Shown here: in pieces, positions 6,678-14,968 of the stretch
Numbering within the stretch: the stretch's first letter is position 1
Layout of the letters: each line of letters begins with the position of its first letter
The notes under the pieces: generated by a model
What the model saw: the letters and a program-made list of their open reading frames with translations, nothing else
The model's database searches: none
What the model was told of the DNA's origin: nothing
Translations under genes and position numbers: made by a program
DNA from: Syntrophomonadaceae bacterium
GTDB taxonomy: Bacteria > Bacillota > Syntrophomonadia > Syntrophomonadales > DTU052
DNA: 37,373 nucleotides
Reading direction: 5' to 3'
Assembly: GCA_012729505.1 (NCBI GenBank)
Contig: JAAYDA010000059.1
Span: 1-37,373, forward strand

Positions 6678-8513
6678 TTAATCAAAGAAAAATGATTCCT
6701 GCATGTCCAGAAAGGCATGGTCGCTCTTTCTTATCGTTTCTAATTTGCCGGTGACCGGAGGAAGCAGGGTCCCCAGATAGTATTTGGCAGTTATAATTTT
6801 GCCGGTGAAAAAAGCCTCATTGAAATAATCCGGAGCTTCACCATTAGGCTTATGTTCGGTTTTACTTTCCTCCAGTCGTTCCCGGGCCACTCTGGCCTCC
6901 CAAAGAAAGAGCCAGCCCAAAAGTATATCTCCCCATATTTCCAGGTAAAGAGATGCCCATGATTCAACTAACTCCACTACTCCGGCTGTTTTCATGTTCA
7001 GGACCTTTTCGGTTATCTCCTCCAGCATGCCAAGGTAGCTTTTCAAGTCCGATGCATAGGGAATCAACTCGTTCCATTCAAGCGCTTCCACAATGCTTTC
7101 TTTAATCTGGCTCAGCACTGTCCGATAGGCCCGGCCATTTTTCATGGAGATCTTGCGGTTAACCAAGTCCAGACTCTGTATGCCATTAGTGCCTTCATAT
7201 ATAGAGGTAATTTTGCAGTCACGGGCAAACTGTTCCACATGATACTCAGAGCAGTATCCATAGCCACCCAGGACTTGAACAGCCTTGATACAGACCTCAA
7301 ATCCCTTGTCACTGCCGTAGGCCTTGCAAACCGGTGTCAGCACTTCAATGATATCGTTCCATTTTTGCTTTTCATTTTCATCAGCGGCGGTGTGGATACG
7401 ATCCATACAAAAAACCGCATAAAGCACCAGGGCCCTGATCCCCTCGGTGTAGCATTTCATCCACAGCAGATTGGCTCTCACATCGGCATGTACCACTATA
7501 GGATCCTGAGCAACTTCCTTCTTGCCCGCTGCCACTCCCTGCTTTCTCTCCCGTGCAAAATCCAAGGCATGGAGATAAGCGGTACTCCCCTGGGCTATTC
7601 CCTGCATACCCACCAGAAGCCGCTGCTCATTCATCATATTAAACATTGTTACTATTCCTTTGCGTTCCCCACCCAGCAGTTCTCCCCGGCAATTTTCGTT
7701 GTCGCCAAAGGCCAGCACGCTGGTGGATGAACCTCGCATACCCATCTTATGCTCAATACCCGGGCAGACCACATCATTGTTTTCACCTAATGTCCCATCA
7801 TCATTTACCCGGATTTTAGGGACTATGAAGCAGGACAGCCCTTTGGTTCCTTCCGGATCCCCTTCAATTCTGGCCAGCACAACATGAATAATGTTCTCGT
7901 TAAGATCGGTTTCGCCACCGGTGATAAATATCTTGCTCCCGATTATGCTATAGGTTCCATCCTGATTTTTGACGGCTTTACTCCTTACCGCACCTACATC
8001 ACTCCCGGCCTGAGCTTCAGTGAGGCACATGGTACCGCCGAATCGGCCTTCATACAATGGCAGCATATATTTTCGCTTTTGGTCCTCGCTCCCAAAAACC
8101 TCAATAACCTTAGCCGCGCTATGGGTCAGACCATAGTAGCCGGCCAGATTGTGATTGGCTGCAAAGAATAGTATCTTACAAACATAATCAACCACATGGG
8201 GTACATTCTGCCCTCCCACCTCATATTTCTCCTGAGCGCAGAACCATCCGCCTTCTACCAGCTTACGGTATGGCTCATGATAGACAGATGGAACCCGGAC
8301 CGTGCCATTTTCCCATTTGCAGCCGATCACATCACCTGGTTCATTAGCAGGTGCAAAATCATTCACTGCCAGCTTTTCCGCCGTATTGATTGTCATTTCA
8401 AAGGTTTCCCGGGAATGATCACTAAAACGTTCTGATTTGCAGAGCTCTTCAACATTCAAAAGATCATACAGTACAAATCGAACATCCTTTAAATCACACA
8501 GCTTGTTGCCCAT
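6678..8513 (-). CDS. Acyl-CoA dehydrogenase, long (~600 aa) type
   Basis: The 611-residue product has the acyl-CoA dehydrogenase N-terminal, middle (CLTEAQAGSDVGA, the FAD/substrate strand) and C-terminal domains. The catalytic glutamate lies in SIYEGTNGIQSLDLV. Beyond this it carries ~150 further residues (WNELIPYASDL to the end), as in the DmdC-like/long acyl-CoA dehydrogenases. These flavoproteins oxidise acyl-CoA to 2-enoyl-CoA and pass electrons to ETF. In this setting butyryl-CoA/crotonyl-CoA or a related C4-C5 thioester is a reasonable substrate, but it is not proven by sequence. GAGGAGTG precedes the ATG at 8513. Besides read-through from the ligase gene, it has its own sigma-54 promoter in the 67-bp gap upstream. 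Confidence 0.88.
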   Translation of the reverse strand: MGNKLCDLKDVRFVLYDLLNVEELCKSERFSDHSRETFEMTINTAEKLAVNDFAPANEPGDVIGCKWENGTVRVPSVYHEPYRKLVEGGWFCAQEKYEVGGQNVPHVVDYVCKILFFAANHNLAGYYGLTHSAAKVIEVFGSEDQKRKYMLPLYEGRFGGTMCLTEAQAGSDVGAVRSKAVKNQDGTYSIIGSKIFITGGETDLNENIIHVVLARIEGDPEGTKGLSCFIVPKIRVNDDGTLGENNDVVCPGIEHKMGMRGSSTSVLAFGDNENCRGELLGGERKGIVTMFNMMNEQRLLVGMQGIAQGSTAYLHALDFARERKQGVAAGKKEVAQDPIVVHADVRANLLWMKCYTEGIRALVLYAVFCMDRIHTAADENEKQKWNDIIEVLTPVCKAYGSDKGFEVCIKAVQVLGGYGYCSEYHVEQFARDCKITSIYEGTNGIQSLDLVNRKISMKNGRAYRTVLSQIKESIVEALEWNELIPYASDLKSYLGMLEEITEKVLNMKTAGVVELVESWASLYLEIWGDILLGWLFLWEARVARERLEESKTEHKPNGEAPDYFNEAFFTGKIITAKYYLGTLLPPVTGKLETIRKSDHAFLDMQESFFFD

Positions 8514-8562
8514 ATCTTCACTCCTCTATTGTGATTATTAAATGAACTCTGCATATGCTTAT

Positions 8563-8577
8563 GCAATATCTGTGCCT
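8563..8577 (-). promoter_or_regulatory. Sigma-54 (-24/-12) promoter upstream of the acyl-CoA dehydrogenase
   Basis: The minus strand reads AGGCACA-GATA-TTGC: invariant GG and GC at the exact -24/-12 spacing and 13 of 15 positions fitting TGGCACG-N4-TTGC. It starts 4 bp after the stop of the ligase gene and lies 50 bp before the dehydrogenase ATG. Confidence 0.75.
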
Positions 8578-8580
8578 AAA

Positions 8581-10257
8581 TTATGCATTAGCGCGCTTGG
8601 CTTTTTCCTCTTCCACCAGATCCTTGCGCTGCACCTTGCCGGTATTGCCCTTAGGCAGACTATCACGAAATTCTATTTTTCGAGGATATTTATAGGGGGC
8701 CATCTGCTCCTTGGCCCAATCGATCAACTCTTTCTCCGTGATTTTCCCGGCATACTCGGGTTTAATTACTGCGAAAAGCTTGACTTCTTCGCCCTTGGTC
8801 TCATGAGGAACGCCAATCGCACAACATTCCGTGATGGCTGGATGGGTATACATATACTGCTCCACCTCCGCCGGAAAAACGCTGTAGGCGGATACCTTGA
8901 TCATTTCTTTGAGACGTCCGCAAACGAAAATGTAGCCGTTTTCGTCCATTTTAACAATATCACCGGTACGAACCCAGCCATCACCGAGAAACGTTTCCCG
9001 CGAAGCCTCTGGATTTTCCCAATAACCAATACCGCAGCTATCACATTTGACCCAGAGTTCCCCTTCTTCCCCTAATTCCACATCCCGGCTCAGATCCTTT
9101 ACATCAGCAATCCTCAGGTCCAACTGGGGAACGGGAAGCCCTATACTGCCGAATACAATGGCATCCATGGGGTTCATGGTTGTGGTTGCTGTCGTTTCAC
9201 TCATCCCGTAACCTTCAAACAAGGTTATACCCATGGCTTTATAACGCTCGGAGATAGCCACCGGGAGAGGGGCGCCGCCAATGGCAAAAGCCCGTAAGCT
9301 GGAAAGGTCATACTTGCCAAAATTCGGATGATTTGAAATGGCTATAACCACCGGAGTAGCCACACATATCCATGTTACCCGATAGCGTTCCACCGCTTGC
9401 ATCCAAGCCTCGACATCAAACCGGGTGAGAATTACCAAGCTGTTTCCGGTAAAAGCAAAAGTGCTGAGATGGTCATTCATACAGGTTATATGGAACATTG
9501 GCAGAACCGCAAATTGAACGTCATCCACAGTCATGGTTATGTTAACGGTATTTATCCAGGCGCCATTAACCAGGTTTTTGTGGGTAAGCATGGCTCCTTT
9601 GGGACGTCCGGTGGTGCCTGAGGTGTACTGCAGCAGGGCCAGGTCGTTGATATCAACCTCAGCCATTTCGGTTATGGGATCTGCCGAAATGAAATCCTTC
9701 CAGGCAACGGCATCCGGGCACTCAATCCCCTGTGCCCGCAGGTCTGCCGGAAATGCCGGATACGGATCTTCAGGGAGATACTCATCCAAAGAAGTTACAA
9801 TTATGTTTTCTACTGACGGAAGCTGATCCTTGATCTGGTTATATACCGGAACTACAGATTCCTCGATGATCATAACCTTGGCCCGGGCATCATTTACTGC
9901 GTAATGGACCTCCCCCGCCTTATAAGCGGGAGAGATGGCCATCACCACTGCTCCCAGGGAGTGGGCGGCATAATAAGCTATTACAAATTGCGGAGAGTTC
10001 TGCATCCCAAGATAGACCCGGTCGCCTTTTTTGATCCCCAGCTTCTTGAGACCTCCCGCAGCCCTTAACACCATGTCTCTAAGTTCATCCCAGGTAATCT
10101 TGCGGCCATAATAAATTAGCGCCGTTCGGTGGCGCAAGCGCAGGGAATTATTATAAAGGTGCCGGAACAACGGCTCCTTGCCGTGAATATATCCTTCCTT
10201 GGCCCATAAATCGGTATAGCTTTTTTCCCAGATCCTTTCCCATGCCTTAACTTCCAT
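8581..10257 (-). CDS. Acyl-CoA synthetase (AMP-forming acid-CoA ligase)
   Basis: The 558-residue ANL-superfamily enzyme shows the P-loop-like YTSGTTGRPKGAMLTH, the GYGMSETTATTT motif, GDIVKMDENGYIFVCGR with the hinge Asp/Arg, and the catalytic lysine in LPKGNTGKVQRKDL. It activates a carboxylic acid with ATP to an acyl-adenylate and then to acyl-CoA in the cytosol. The fold does not reveal the acid. As first gene of the unit ending with 4-hydroxybutyryl-CoA dehydratase, 4-hydroxybutyrate is the natural guess, while a short or medium fatty or aromatic acid is possible. AAGGGAGG precedes the ATG, and a perfect sigma-54 promoter lies ~105 bp upstream. Confidence 0.87.
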   Translation of the reverse strand: MEVKAWERIWEKSYTDLWAKEGYIHGKEPLFRHLYNNSLRLRHRTALIYYGRKITWDELRDMVLRAAGGLKKLGIKKGDRVYLGMQNSPQFVIAYYAAHSLGAVVMAISPAYKAGEVHYAVNDARAKVMIIEESVVPVYNQIKDQLPSVENIIVTSLDEYLPEDPYPAFPADLRAQGIECPDAVAWKDFISADPITEMAEVDINDLALLQYTSGTTGRPKGAMLTHKNLVNGAWINTVNITMTVDDVQFAVLPMFHITCMNDHLSTFAFTGNSLVILTRFDVEAWMQAVERYRVTWICVATPVVIAISNHPNFGKYDLSSLRAFAIGGAPLPVAISERYKAMGITLFEGYGMSETTATTTMNPMDAIVFGSIGLPVPQLDLRIADVKDLSRDVELGEEGELWVKCDSCGIGYWENPEASRETFLGDGWVRTGDIVKMDENGYIFVCGRLKEMIKVSAYSVFPAEVEQYMYTHPAITECCAIGVPHETKGEEVKLFAVIKPEYAGKITEKELIDWAKEQMAPYKYPRKIEFRDSLPKGNTGKVQRKDLVEEEKAKRANA

Positions 10258-10362
10258 TAATATGCCTCCCTTTCAAATAACATTGATTGGTGACGCAATA
10301 TAATCCATGGTGCATAAATTGATGTCGATTCCTATAACCGCTGTCACTTGCCGATTTATATT

Positions 10363-10377
10363 GCAAAAAACGTGCCA
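10363..10377 (-). promoter_or_regulatory. Sigma-54 promoter of the ligase-dehydrogenase-dehydratase operon
   Basis: The minus strand reads TGGCACG-TTTT-TTGC, identical to the sigma-54 consensus at every defined position. Transcription should begin near 10351, giving a leader of ~95 nt. The gene immediately upstream encodes a sigma-54 activator. I found no convincing enhancer dyad in 10380-10526; the site may lie there or inside the activator gene. Confidence 0.92.
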
Positions 10378-10526
10378 GAAAGTTCGCGCAATTTGTTCTG
10401 TTGCCGGATCATCATGCCATGGGATAGGCTGCACATAGGAAAATGGCAATGGCAAGGGATCATTGAAGACTGAATGAAGTGGAAATAAAAAGGCTTATTT
10501 CGGCAGGATCGCCAGAAGCCTGTTCA

Positions 10527-12476
10527 CTAAAGATCATACTTGTCTATTTTGCTGTACAGCGTTGTTCGGGCAATTCCCAATTCCCGGGCAACCCGGGTGA
10601 TATTTCGATTATGGATTTCTAAAAGGTTTTGAATTAGTTCTTTTTCATATTCCTTAACCGGCAGGTCAAACGAGGGGCTTTCATTACTGTGTATAAACTC
10701 CTGGGGCAGATGTTCCATGGTTAAGATCACATCATTACACACATTGACAACTCTCTCCAACATATTTTGCAGCTCCCGGACATTACCCGGCCAATCATAG
10801 CTGTTAAATGCCTCCCATACCTTTTTATCCACCTTTACGATTGCTTCTTTTTTTAGGTTTACACAAAGGTTTTCAATCAGATGAGCTGCCAGCAGTGGAA
10901 TATCATCTTTTCGTTCACGCAGAGGCGGAATCTTGATTAAAAAGACATTAAGCCGATAAAAAAGGTCTTGTCTGAATCTGCCCTGGCTGATTTCCGCATT
11001 CAAATCTTTATTGGTCGCCGCAATAATTCGGAAATCAACCGGGATCTCCTTGTTGCCTCCGACGCGGGTAATAGTCTTGCTTTCCAGGACCCGCAACAGA
11101 GTAGTCTGCAGGTCCAGAGGCATTTCACCGATTTCATCCAGAAAAACAGTACCACCCTGAGCCAATTCAAATTTGCCGATTTTACCTCCCCGTTTGGCTC
11201 CTGTAAAGGCCCCGTCATCGTATCCGAACAGTTCGCTGGCCATGAGCTCCCGGGGAATCGCCCCGCAATTTATCGCCACAAAGGGGGCTCGTTTGCGAAT
11301 CCCCGCATTGTGAATAGATTGGGCAAACACCTCTTTACCGGTACCGCTTTCCCCCAGAAGTAAAACCGTTGAGCTGCTGCCGGCTGCCTGGCGCGCCAAA
11401 TCAATCGTCTTTAAGAATTTAGGATCTTTGCCGATCAGGTTAGCAAATGTCAGACGACCTTCGGAACCGCTCATACGCTGTGCCAGTCGCTGGGCACGTT
11501 TTATCTCGTGAATAAGCAGTACCATACCCTCGCTGATTTCGTCTCCATGTATGGGACGGGTAGTTAGAAGATATGTGTTGAGGCCATTGGAGGTATAAAT
11601 ACCTATCTCATAATCTGTGACAATATGGTTGTTCTGGACAATATCATACACATCTTTATTCTCCGGGCTTAGCAATTCGAAGAACTTTTGTCCTGTTTCA
11701 TTGGGATCAACCCCCAAATAACGAGCCATAATACTGTTTATATGGGTTACGTTTGCCTGGGAATCAACGGCCAGAATCCCTTCGGAGATGGATTCCATCA
11801 CCGCATTCTTGTAGTTGCTGGCATGTTCCAGAGAATGTAAGGCCTTGCGCAGCTCCAACTGGGTCTCAATCGCCCGGACTGCTGTTACGACCATTCCCAG
11901 GGTATGAGGATGCACCTTATCTAAAGGCCCTGCTATGGTAAGAGTCCCGTGGATCTTCCCTTCCGGATCGTGAATCGGAGCAGTGGAGCAACACCAAGGA
12001 TGAAACATCCTGCAATAGTGTTCCCGCCCTTGAATCTGAATGGGTTGATCCAGGAAGAGCGCGGTTCCAATGGAATTAGTCCCCACCGTTTTCTCATCCC
12101 ATTGGGAGCCAGGGATAAAATTCCCCAATCTGCCTTTTTCCTTGGCTTCGTCAGAGCCGATTACCTCCAGCAAACAACCCTCACGGTCAGAAAGGACAAT
12201 AACAAATCCTGCATCAGCCATAAATCTAAAAATATTCTCCATAATAGGAAGGCTGATCATAATAAGTTCTTCCGTGGTATTTTTGTGCCTTGTCAGCATC
12301 TCTCCCTGAAAGATGATCGGTGCCTGAGTTGGCTCATAGCTAACCTGGTTCTCTTTGCTCCTTTTCCAGGAATCCAAAATGTCCTTGGATAAATCCGAGA
12401 ACTCCAAGGTTTCACCGGCCATGAATTGTTTCCATATTTCTTTTATCTGATCCTGATTAAGATAAATGTCCGCCAT
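10527..12476 (-). CDS. Sigma-54-dependent transcriptional activator (AcoR-like, GAF-PAS-AAA+-Fis)
   Basis: The 649-residue product reads in order: an N-terminal region with a GAF domain (about 60-200), a PAS domain (about 210-320, ESISEGILAVDSQANVTHIN), an AAA+ sigma-54 interaction domain with Walker A GESGTGKE, the sigma-54-contacting GAFTGA, Walker B VFLDEIGE, and a C-terminal Fis-type HTH (NITRVARELGIARTTLYSKI). The layout is that of AcoR-type activators, which sense metabolites through the GAF/PAS part rather than by phosphorylation. It lies just upstream of, and in the same direction as, two sigma-54 promoters, so it is almost surely their activator. Its own start at 12476 has a GAGGCGG site. 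Confidence 0.93.
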   Translation of the reverse strand: MADIYLNQDQIKEIWKQFMAGETLEFSDLSKDILDSWKRSKENQVSYEPTQAPIIFQGEMLTRHKNTTEELIMISLPIMENIFRFMADAGFVIVLSDREGCLLEVIGSDEAKEKGRLGNFIPGSQWDEKTVGTNSIGTALFLDQPIQIQGREHYCRMFHPWCCSTAPIHDPEGKIHGTLTIAGPLDKVHPHTLGMVVTAVRAIETQLELRKALHSLEHASNYKNAVMESISEGILAVDSQANVTHINSIMARYLGVDPNETGQKFFELLSPENKDVYDIVQNNHIVTDYEIGIYTSNGLNTYLLTTRPIHGDEISEGMVLLIHEIKRAQRLAQRMSGSEGRLTFANLIGKDPKFLKTIDLARQAAGSSSTVLLLGESGTGKEVFAQSIHNAGIRKRAPFVAINCGAIPRELMASELFGYDDGAFTGAKRGGKIGKFELAQGGTVFLDEIGEMPLDLQTTLLRVLESKTITRVGGNKEIPVDFRIIAATNKDLNAEISQGRFRQDLFYRLNVFLIKIPPLRERKDDIPLLAAHLIENLCVNLKKEAIVKVDKKVWEAFNSYDWPGNVRELQNMLERVVNVCNDVILTMEHLPQEFIHSNESPSFDLPVKEYEKELIQNLLEIHNRNITRVARELGIARTTLYSKIDKYDL

Positions 12477-12656
12477 TCATACCGCCTCGAATCGGATGGA
12501 TTGCCTCTGCTTCAATTATATCTGAATTCCAATTTAAACACATCAGCGAATATGTGTTCAGTGTAGCTTTTCCGTACAGTGTTGTATTATACTACATTTT
12601 GTTCTTCTCTCTCTGCTGGTCACAAACTTCTTTATGACTTCCTAGCATTCTGCACT

Positions 12657-12806
12657 TCAACGTGACCTGGACCTCTTTGCCTGGGAACGGGCAACCTTAG
12701 TTAAAAAGTCCAGGGATGGATTGTACGTTCCGCTTTCCAGGCGACTGATATTGGATTTCCAGATCCCGATCCGAAGCGCCAATCCTACTGCTACAGCAGT
12801 CCCGGT
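12657..12806 (-). pseudogene. Remnant of an XRE-type HTH protein
   Basis: The minus strand translates to IGIWKSNISRLESGTYNPSL and then DFLTKVARSQAKR before a stop at 12657. This is the recognition-helix half of a Cro/CI HTH domain, as in HigA-like antitoxins. A stop codon directly precedes the open stretch at 12807, and there is no start codon or N-terminal helix. It is a truncated relic of about 50 codons. Confidence 0.55.
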
Positions 12807-12992
12807 TCAGTAAATATATAGAAACGAAAAGCCATTTTGACGCGGAGAGCCGTACCGTGTATTATGGTCTGAAGGAAGCGTGGCAGAAGAAAAAGGTTGG
12901 AAGGTTTACAGTGCATATCATCATGCCTCAGTAATCTGTGGAACCCAGAGCTTTTGCCCATTCCTAGAAAGAAACGAAAGGAGTTCTTGCTT
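12807..12992. other. Intergenic stretch between the HTH relic and bfr
   Basis: I see no complete gene. On the plus strand a short frame reading ESRTVYYGLKEAWQKKKVGR and ending in a stop near 12931 has a coding-like composition but no start or recognisable family; it may be another relic. No iron box is evident before bfr. Confidence 0.3.
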
Positions 12993-13460
12993 ATGAAGGG
13001 AGATCCCAAATTAATTGACACTTTAAATTCGCTGCTTGAAGATGAACTGACCGCAATCAACCAATACATTGTTCATGCGGAAATGTGTGAGGATTGGGGC
13101 TACGGCAAGCTGCACCACGGCTTTGAAAAACGGGCAATCGATGAAATGAAGCACGCCGAAATACTGATTGGAAGGATACTCTTTCTCGGGGGCACACCTA
13201 TCGTCAGCAACCTGAGCAGTATCCACATCGGCAGTGAAGTCCCTCAGCAGGTTGAAAATGACCGCATTGCTGAAACCGGCGCAATCAAGGCATATAACGA
13301 TGCCATTAAACTGGCGGCCGAGTTGGGAGATCACGCCACCCGGGATATTCTTGTGCAGATTCTCAAAGACGAGGATCGTCATATGGACGAACTCGAAGAA
13401 ATGCAGGATCAAATCGAGCAAATGACATTGCCCCTCTTCCTGACGACTCAGGTAGATTAG
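12993..13460 (+). CDS. bfr: Bacterioferritin
   Basis: The 155-residue product has every key residue at the standard bacterioferritin number: ferroxidase ligands E18, E51, H54, E94, E127 and H130, and the haem-binding M52. It should form the 24-subunit haem-containing shell that oxidises Fe2+ and stores iron, protecting an anaerobe from Fenton chemistry. I take the ATG at 12993 with GAAAGGAG 9-10 nt upstream; the frame also extends upstream to 12897 without support. A strong hairpin terminator follows. The feo genes lie 1.2 kb downstream, so the region looks devoted to iron. Confidence 0.95.
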   Translation: MKGDPKLIDTLNSLLEDELTAINQYIVHAEMCEDWGYGKLHHGFEKRAIDEMKHAEILIGRILFLGGTPIVSNLSSIHIGSEVPQQVENDRIAETGAIKAYNDAIKLAAELGDHATRDILVQILKDEDRHMDELEEMQDQIEQMTLPLFLTTQVD

Positions 13461-13536
13461 ACAGATTCTCGATTCTAAGCTCTAAGCTAATTTATATCCA
13501 AGGGAATTATCTTTATATATAAACGCTAAGATTTTT

Positions 13537-13562
13537 AGAACCTCCGGCCAGCCGGAGGTTCT
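13537..13562 (+). terminator. Terminator after bfr
   Basis: A perfect 12-bp stem AGAACCTCCGGC / GCCGGAGGTTCT with a 2-base loop, followed by a pyrimidine-rich CTCTTTCC tract. It lies between convergent genes. Confidence 0.7.
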
Positions 13563-13620
13563 CTCTTTCCAGAATAGCTCTGTGTGACATACCCTGTTGA
13601 ATGCTTCGGGATCGACTGAA

Positions 13621-14265
13621 TTACTGGGCCACAAAATAGATCTGCTCAAACAAGGGGATTCCGTTTTTCCACTGAGATACAAACTCTGCATTAGTCATAG
13701 TTCTGTTATATCCATAGGAATTATCTGCAGCTTTATTTGAATCATAGAAGAAGATATTATCCTCATCATATCCAACTACGGTTACATAATGTTGCCAGCT
13801 GACAGAATGTCCAATTAATACAATAATGGGATTCCCCCGGTTTAATCTTGTTTTTAGCTGTTCCAAATCACCCCGTAGCATTTTCGCGTCATGACCATAT
13901 TCCGAAAAAACATCTATAATTCCTTGGGGCATCACATAACCATTTGAGAACTTGGGCTCAAGCTTTGTGTATATTTCTTTTCCGCTTATGTCCTCTCCTA
14001 ATATCCTAAGAGCATAAGCAGCAGAGAATCCGGCACATTGGCCTCTTTCCTGTTTTTCAAAATAACTTTTTGCTTTCACCAAATATGTATCTCTATATTC
14101 TGTTTTTTGAGCGTCGTTTTTGGGCAGAGTTTGCTTATAGATATCTAAAATAGATATACCTGCGCCGCTTATCGAAAAGATTGATTGCAATGCAATGTTG
14201 AAAATGATCACGGCAATTATTATGGCAAACACCATTTTATAAAATATTTTTATTAAGTATTTCAT
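13621..14265 (-). CDS. Membrane-anchored C39-like (papain-fold) cysteine peptidase
   Basis: The 214-residue product begins with a hydrophobic segment (about residues 8-32, FYKMVFAIIIAVIIFNIALQ), a signal anchor that should place the rest outside the cell. The catalytic domain fits the C39-like family: Cys77 in ERGQCAGFSAAYAL, His159 in SWQHYVTVVGYD and Asp175 in FFYDSNK. Unlike peptide-export C39 peptidases it has no ABC transporter domain, and no bacteriocin-like gene is visible nearby. The start at 14265 has a modest AAAGGT site. Substrate unknown; cell-wall or peptide processing is a guess. Confidence 0.75.
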   Translation of the reverse strand: MKYLIKIFYKMVFAIIIAVIIFNIALQSIFSISGAGISILDIYKQTLPKNDAQKTEYRDTYLVKAKSYFEKQERGQCAGFSAAYALRILGEDISGKEIYTKLEPKFSNGYVMPQGIIDVFSEYGHDAKMLRGDLEQLKTRLNRGNPIIVLIGHSVSWQHYVTVVGYDEDNIFFYDSNKAADNSYGYNRTMTNAEFVSQWKNGIPLFEQIYFVAQ

Positions 14266-14315
14266 TTCGGCAATACCTTTTCGTTATTTACCTACTCCAT
14301 AATCCTGCCTGCAAT

Positions 14316-14592
14316 TCATCTTTTAGTCAACATATCCCCTTCTAGGCCTTGACGAATAATTTGCTCTCCAATGGAAATATAGATTTCACCAGTGGCGTAC
14401 CGGCTGACAATCGATTGAAATACGCGCCGTCATCGGGGAATAAACTGATTGGTTCGCTTTATCCTGTCCTATCTTTCGCATATCATCTGCCAGCCCGCTT
14501 AAATCGCCCATTGATATGATAGCCTCTTTATAAGCCTGCTGCCACGTGATATCGGCAGGAGATAAAATGTCTGCTGCTTCATTTTCCCACCT
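14316..14592 (-). pseudogene. Frameshifted coding relic, family not recognised
   Basis: Two adjacent minus-strand frames look like parts of one protein. One (14592 to a stop at 14386) reads ADILSPADITWQQAYKEAII followed by SMGDLSGLADDMRKIG. The other picks up near 14390 as EIYISIGEQIIRQGLEGDML and stops at 14316. The second has the feel of a natural C-terminus. There is no start codon in the first. I infer a truncated, frameshifted gene and cannot name its family. Confidence 0.4.
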
Positions 14593-14647
14593 TCAGCGGC
14601 GGTAACGTATCTGTTTTACATCCATATTATATAAAAGATCAGATAAG

Positions 14648-14666
14648 TTAGCTTAGGCTAACAATC
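14648..14666. promoter_or_regulatory. DtxR/IdeR-type iron box upstream of feoA
   Basis: TTAGCTTAGGCTAACAATC matches the DtxR/IdeR consensus TTAGGTTAGGCTAACCTAA at about 14 of 19 positions, with the dyad core GTTAGC-TTAG-GCTAAC intact (14647-14662). It lies 26 bp before the feoA start. Fe2+-loaded repressor bound here should switch the feo genes off when iron is ample. Confidence 0.7.
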
Positions 14667-14691
14667 ATGGGATGTAATAAGGGGGTTCAAA

Positions 14692-14955
14692 GTGGCTGCT
14701 TTAGCTCCAACCATGACTCTGGCCAATCTGCCCAGAAAATCAAAAGGCTATGTTGCTTCGATCCAGATAACCGGGCCATTAAGACGCAGAATTCTGGACC
14801 TGGGAATTGTACCGGGGACGCCGGTTCATTATGTCAGATCAGCCCCTGGCGGCGACCCAATGGCATTTCGCATCAGGGGAACAGTAATTGCCCTGCGCCG
14901 CAGGGATGCAGGCGGCATCAGAGTACATCCGATTGAACCTGGCTCCATAATCTAA
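14692..14955 (+). CDS. feoA: Ferrous iron transport protein A
   Basis: The 87-residue product is an SH3-like FeoA protein. Its core pattern ITGPLRRRILDLGIVPGTPV and the final strands match the family, and the length fits single-domain FeoA (75-90 aa). FeoA associates with FeoB in the cytoplasm and is needed for Fe2+ uptake. The GTG at 14692 is preferred because AAGGGGG ends 6 nt upstream; an ATG at 14713 lacks one. The feoB G-domain gene starts 13 bp after the stop, and an iron box lies just upstream. Confidence 0.92.
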   Translation: MAALAPTMTLANLPRKSKGYVASIQITGPLRRRILDLGIVPGTPVHYVRSAPGGDPMAFRIRGTVIALRRRDAGGIRVHPIEPGSII

Positions 14956-14968
14956 AAGGAGGATCACC

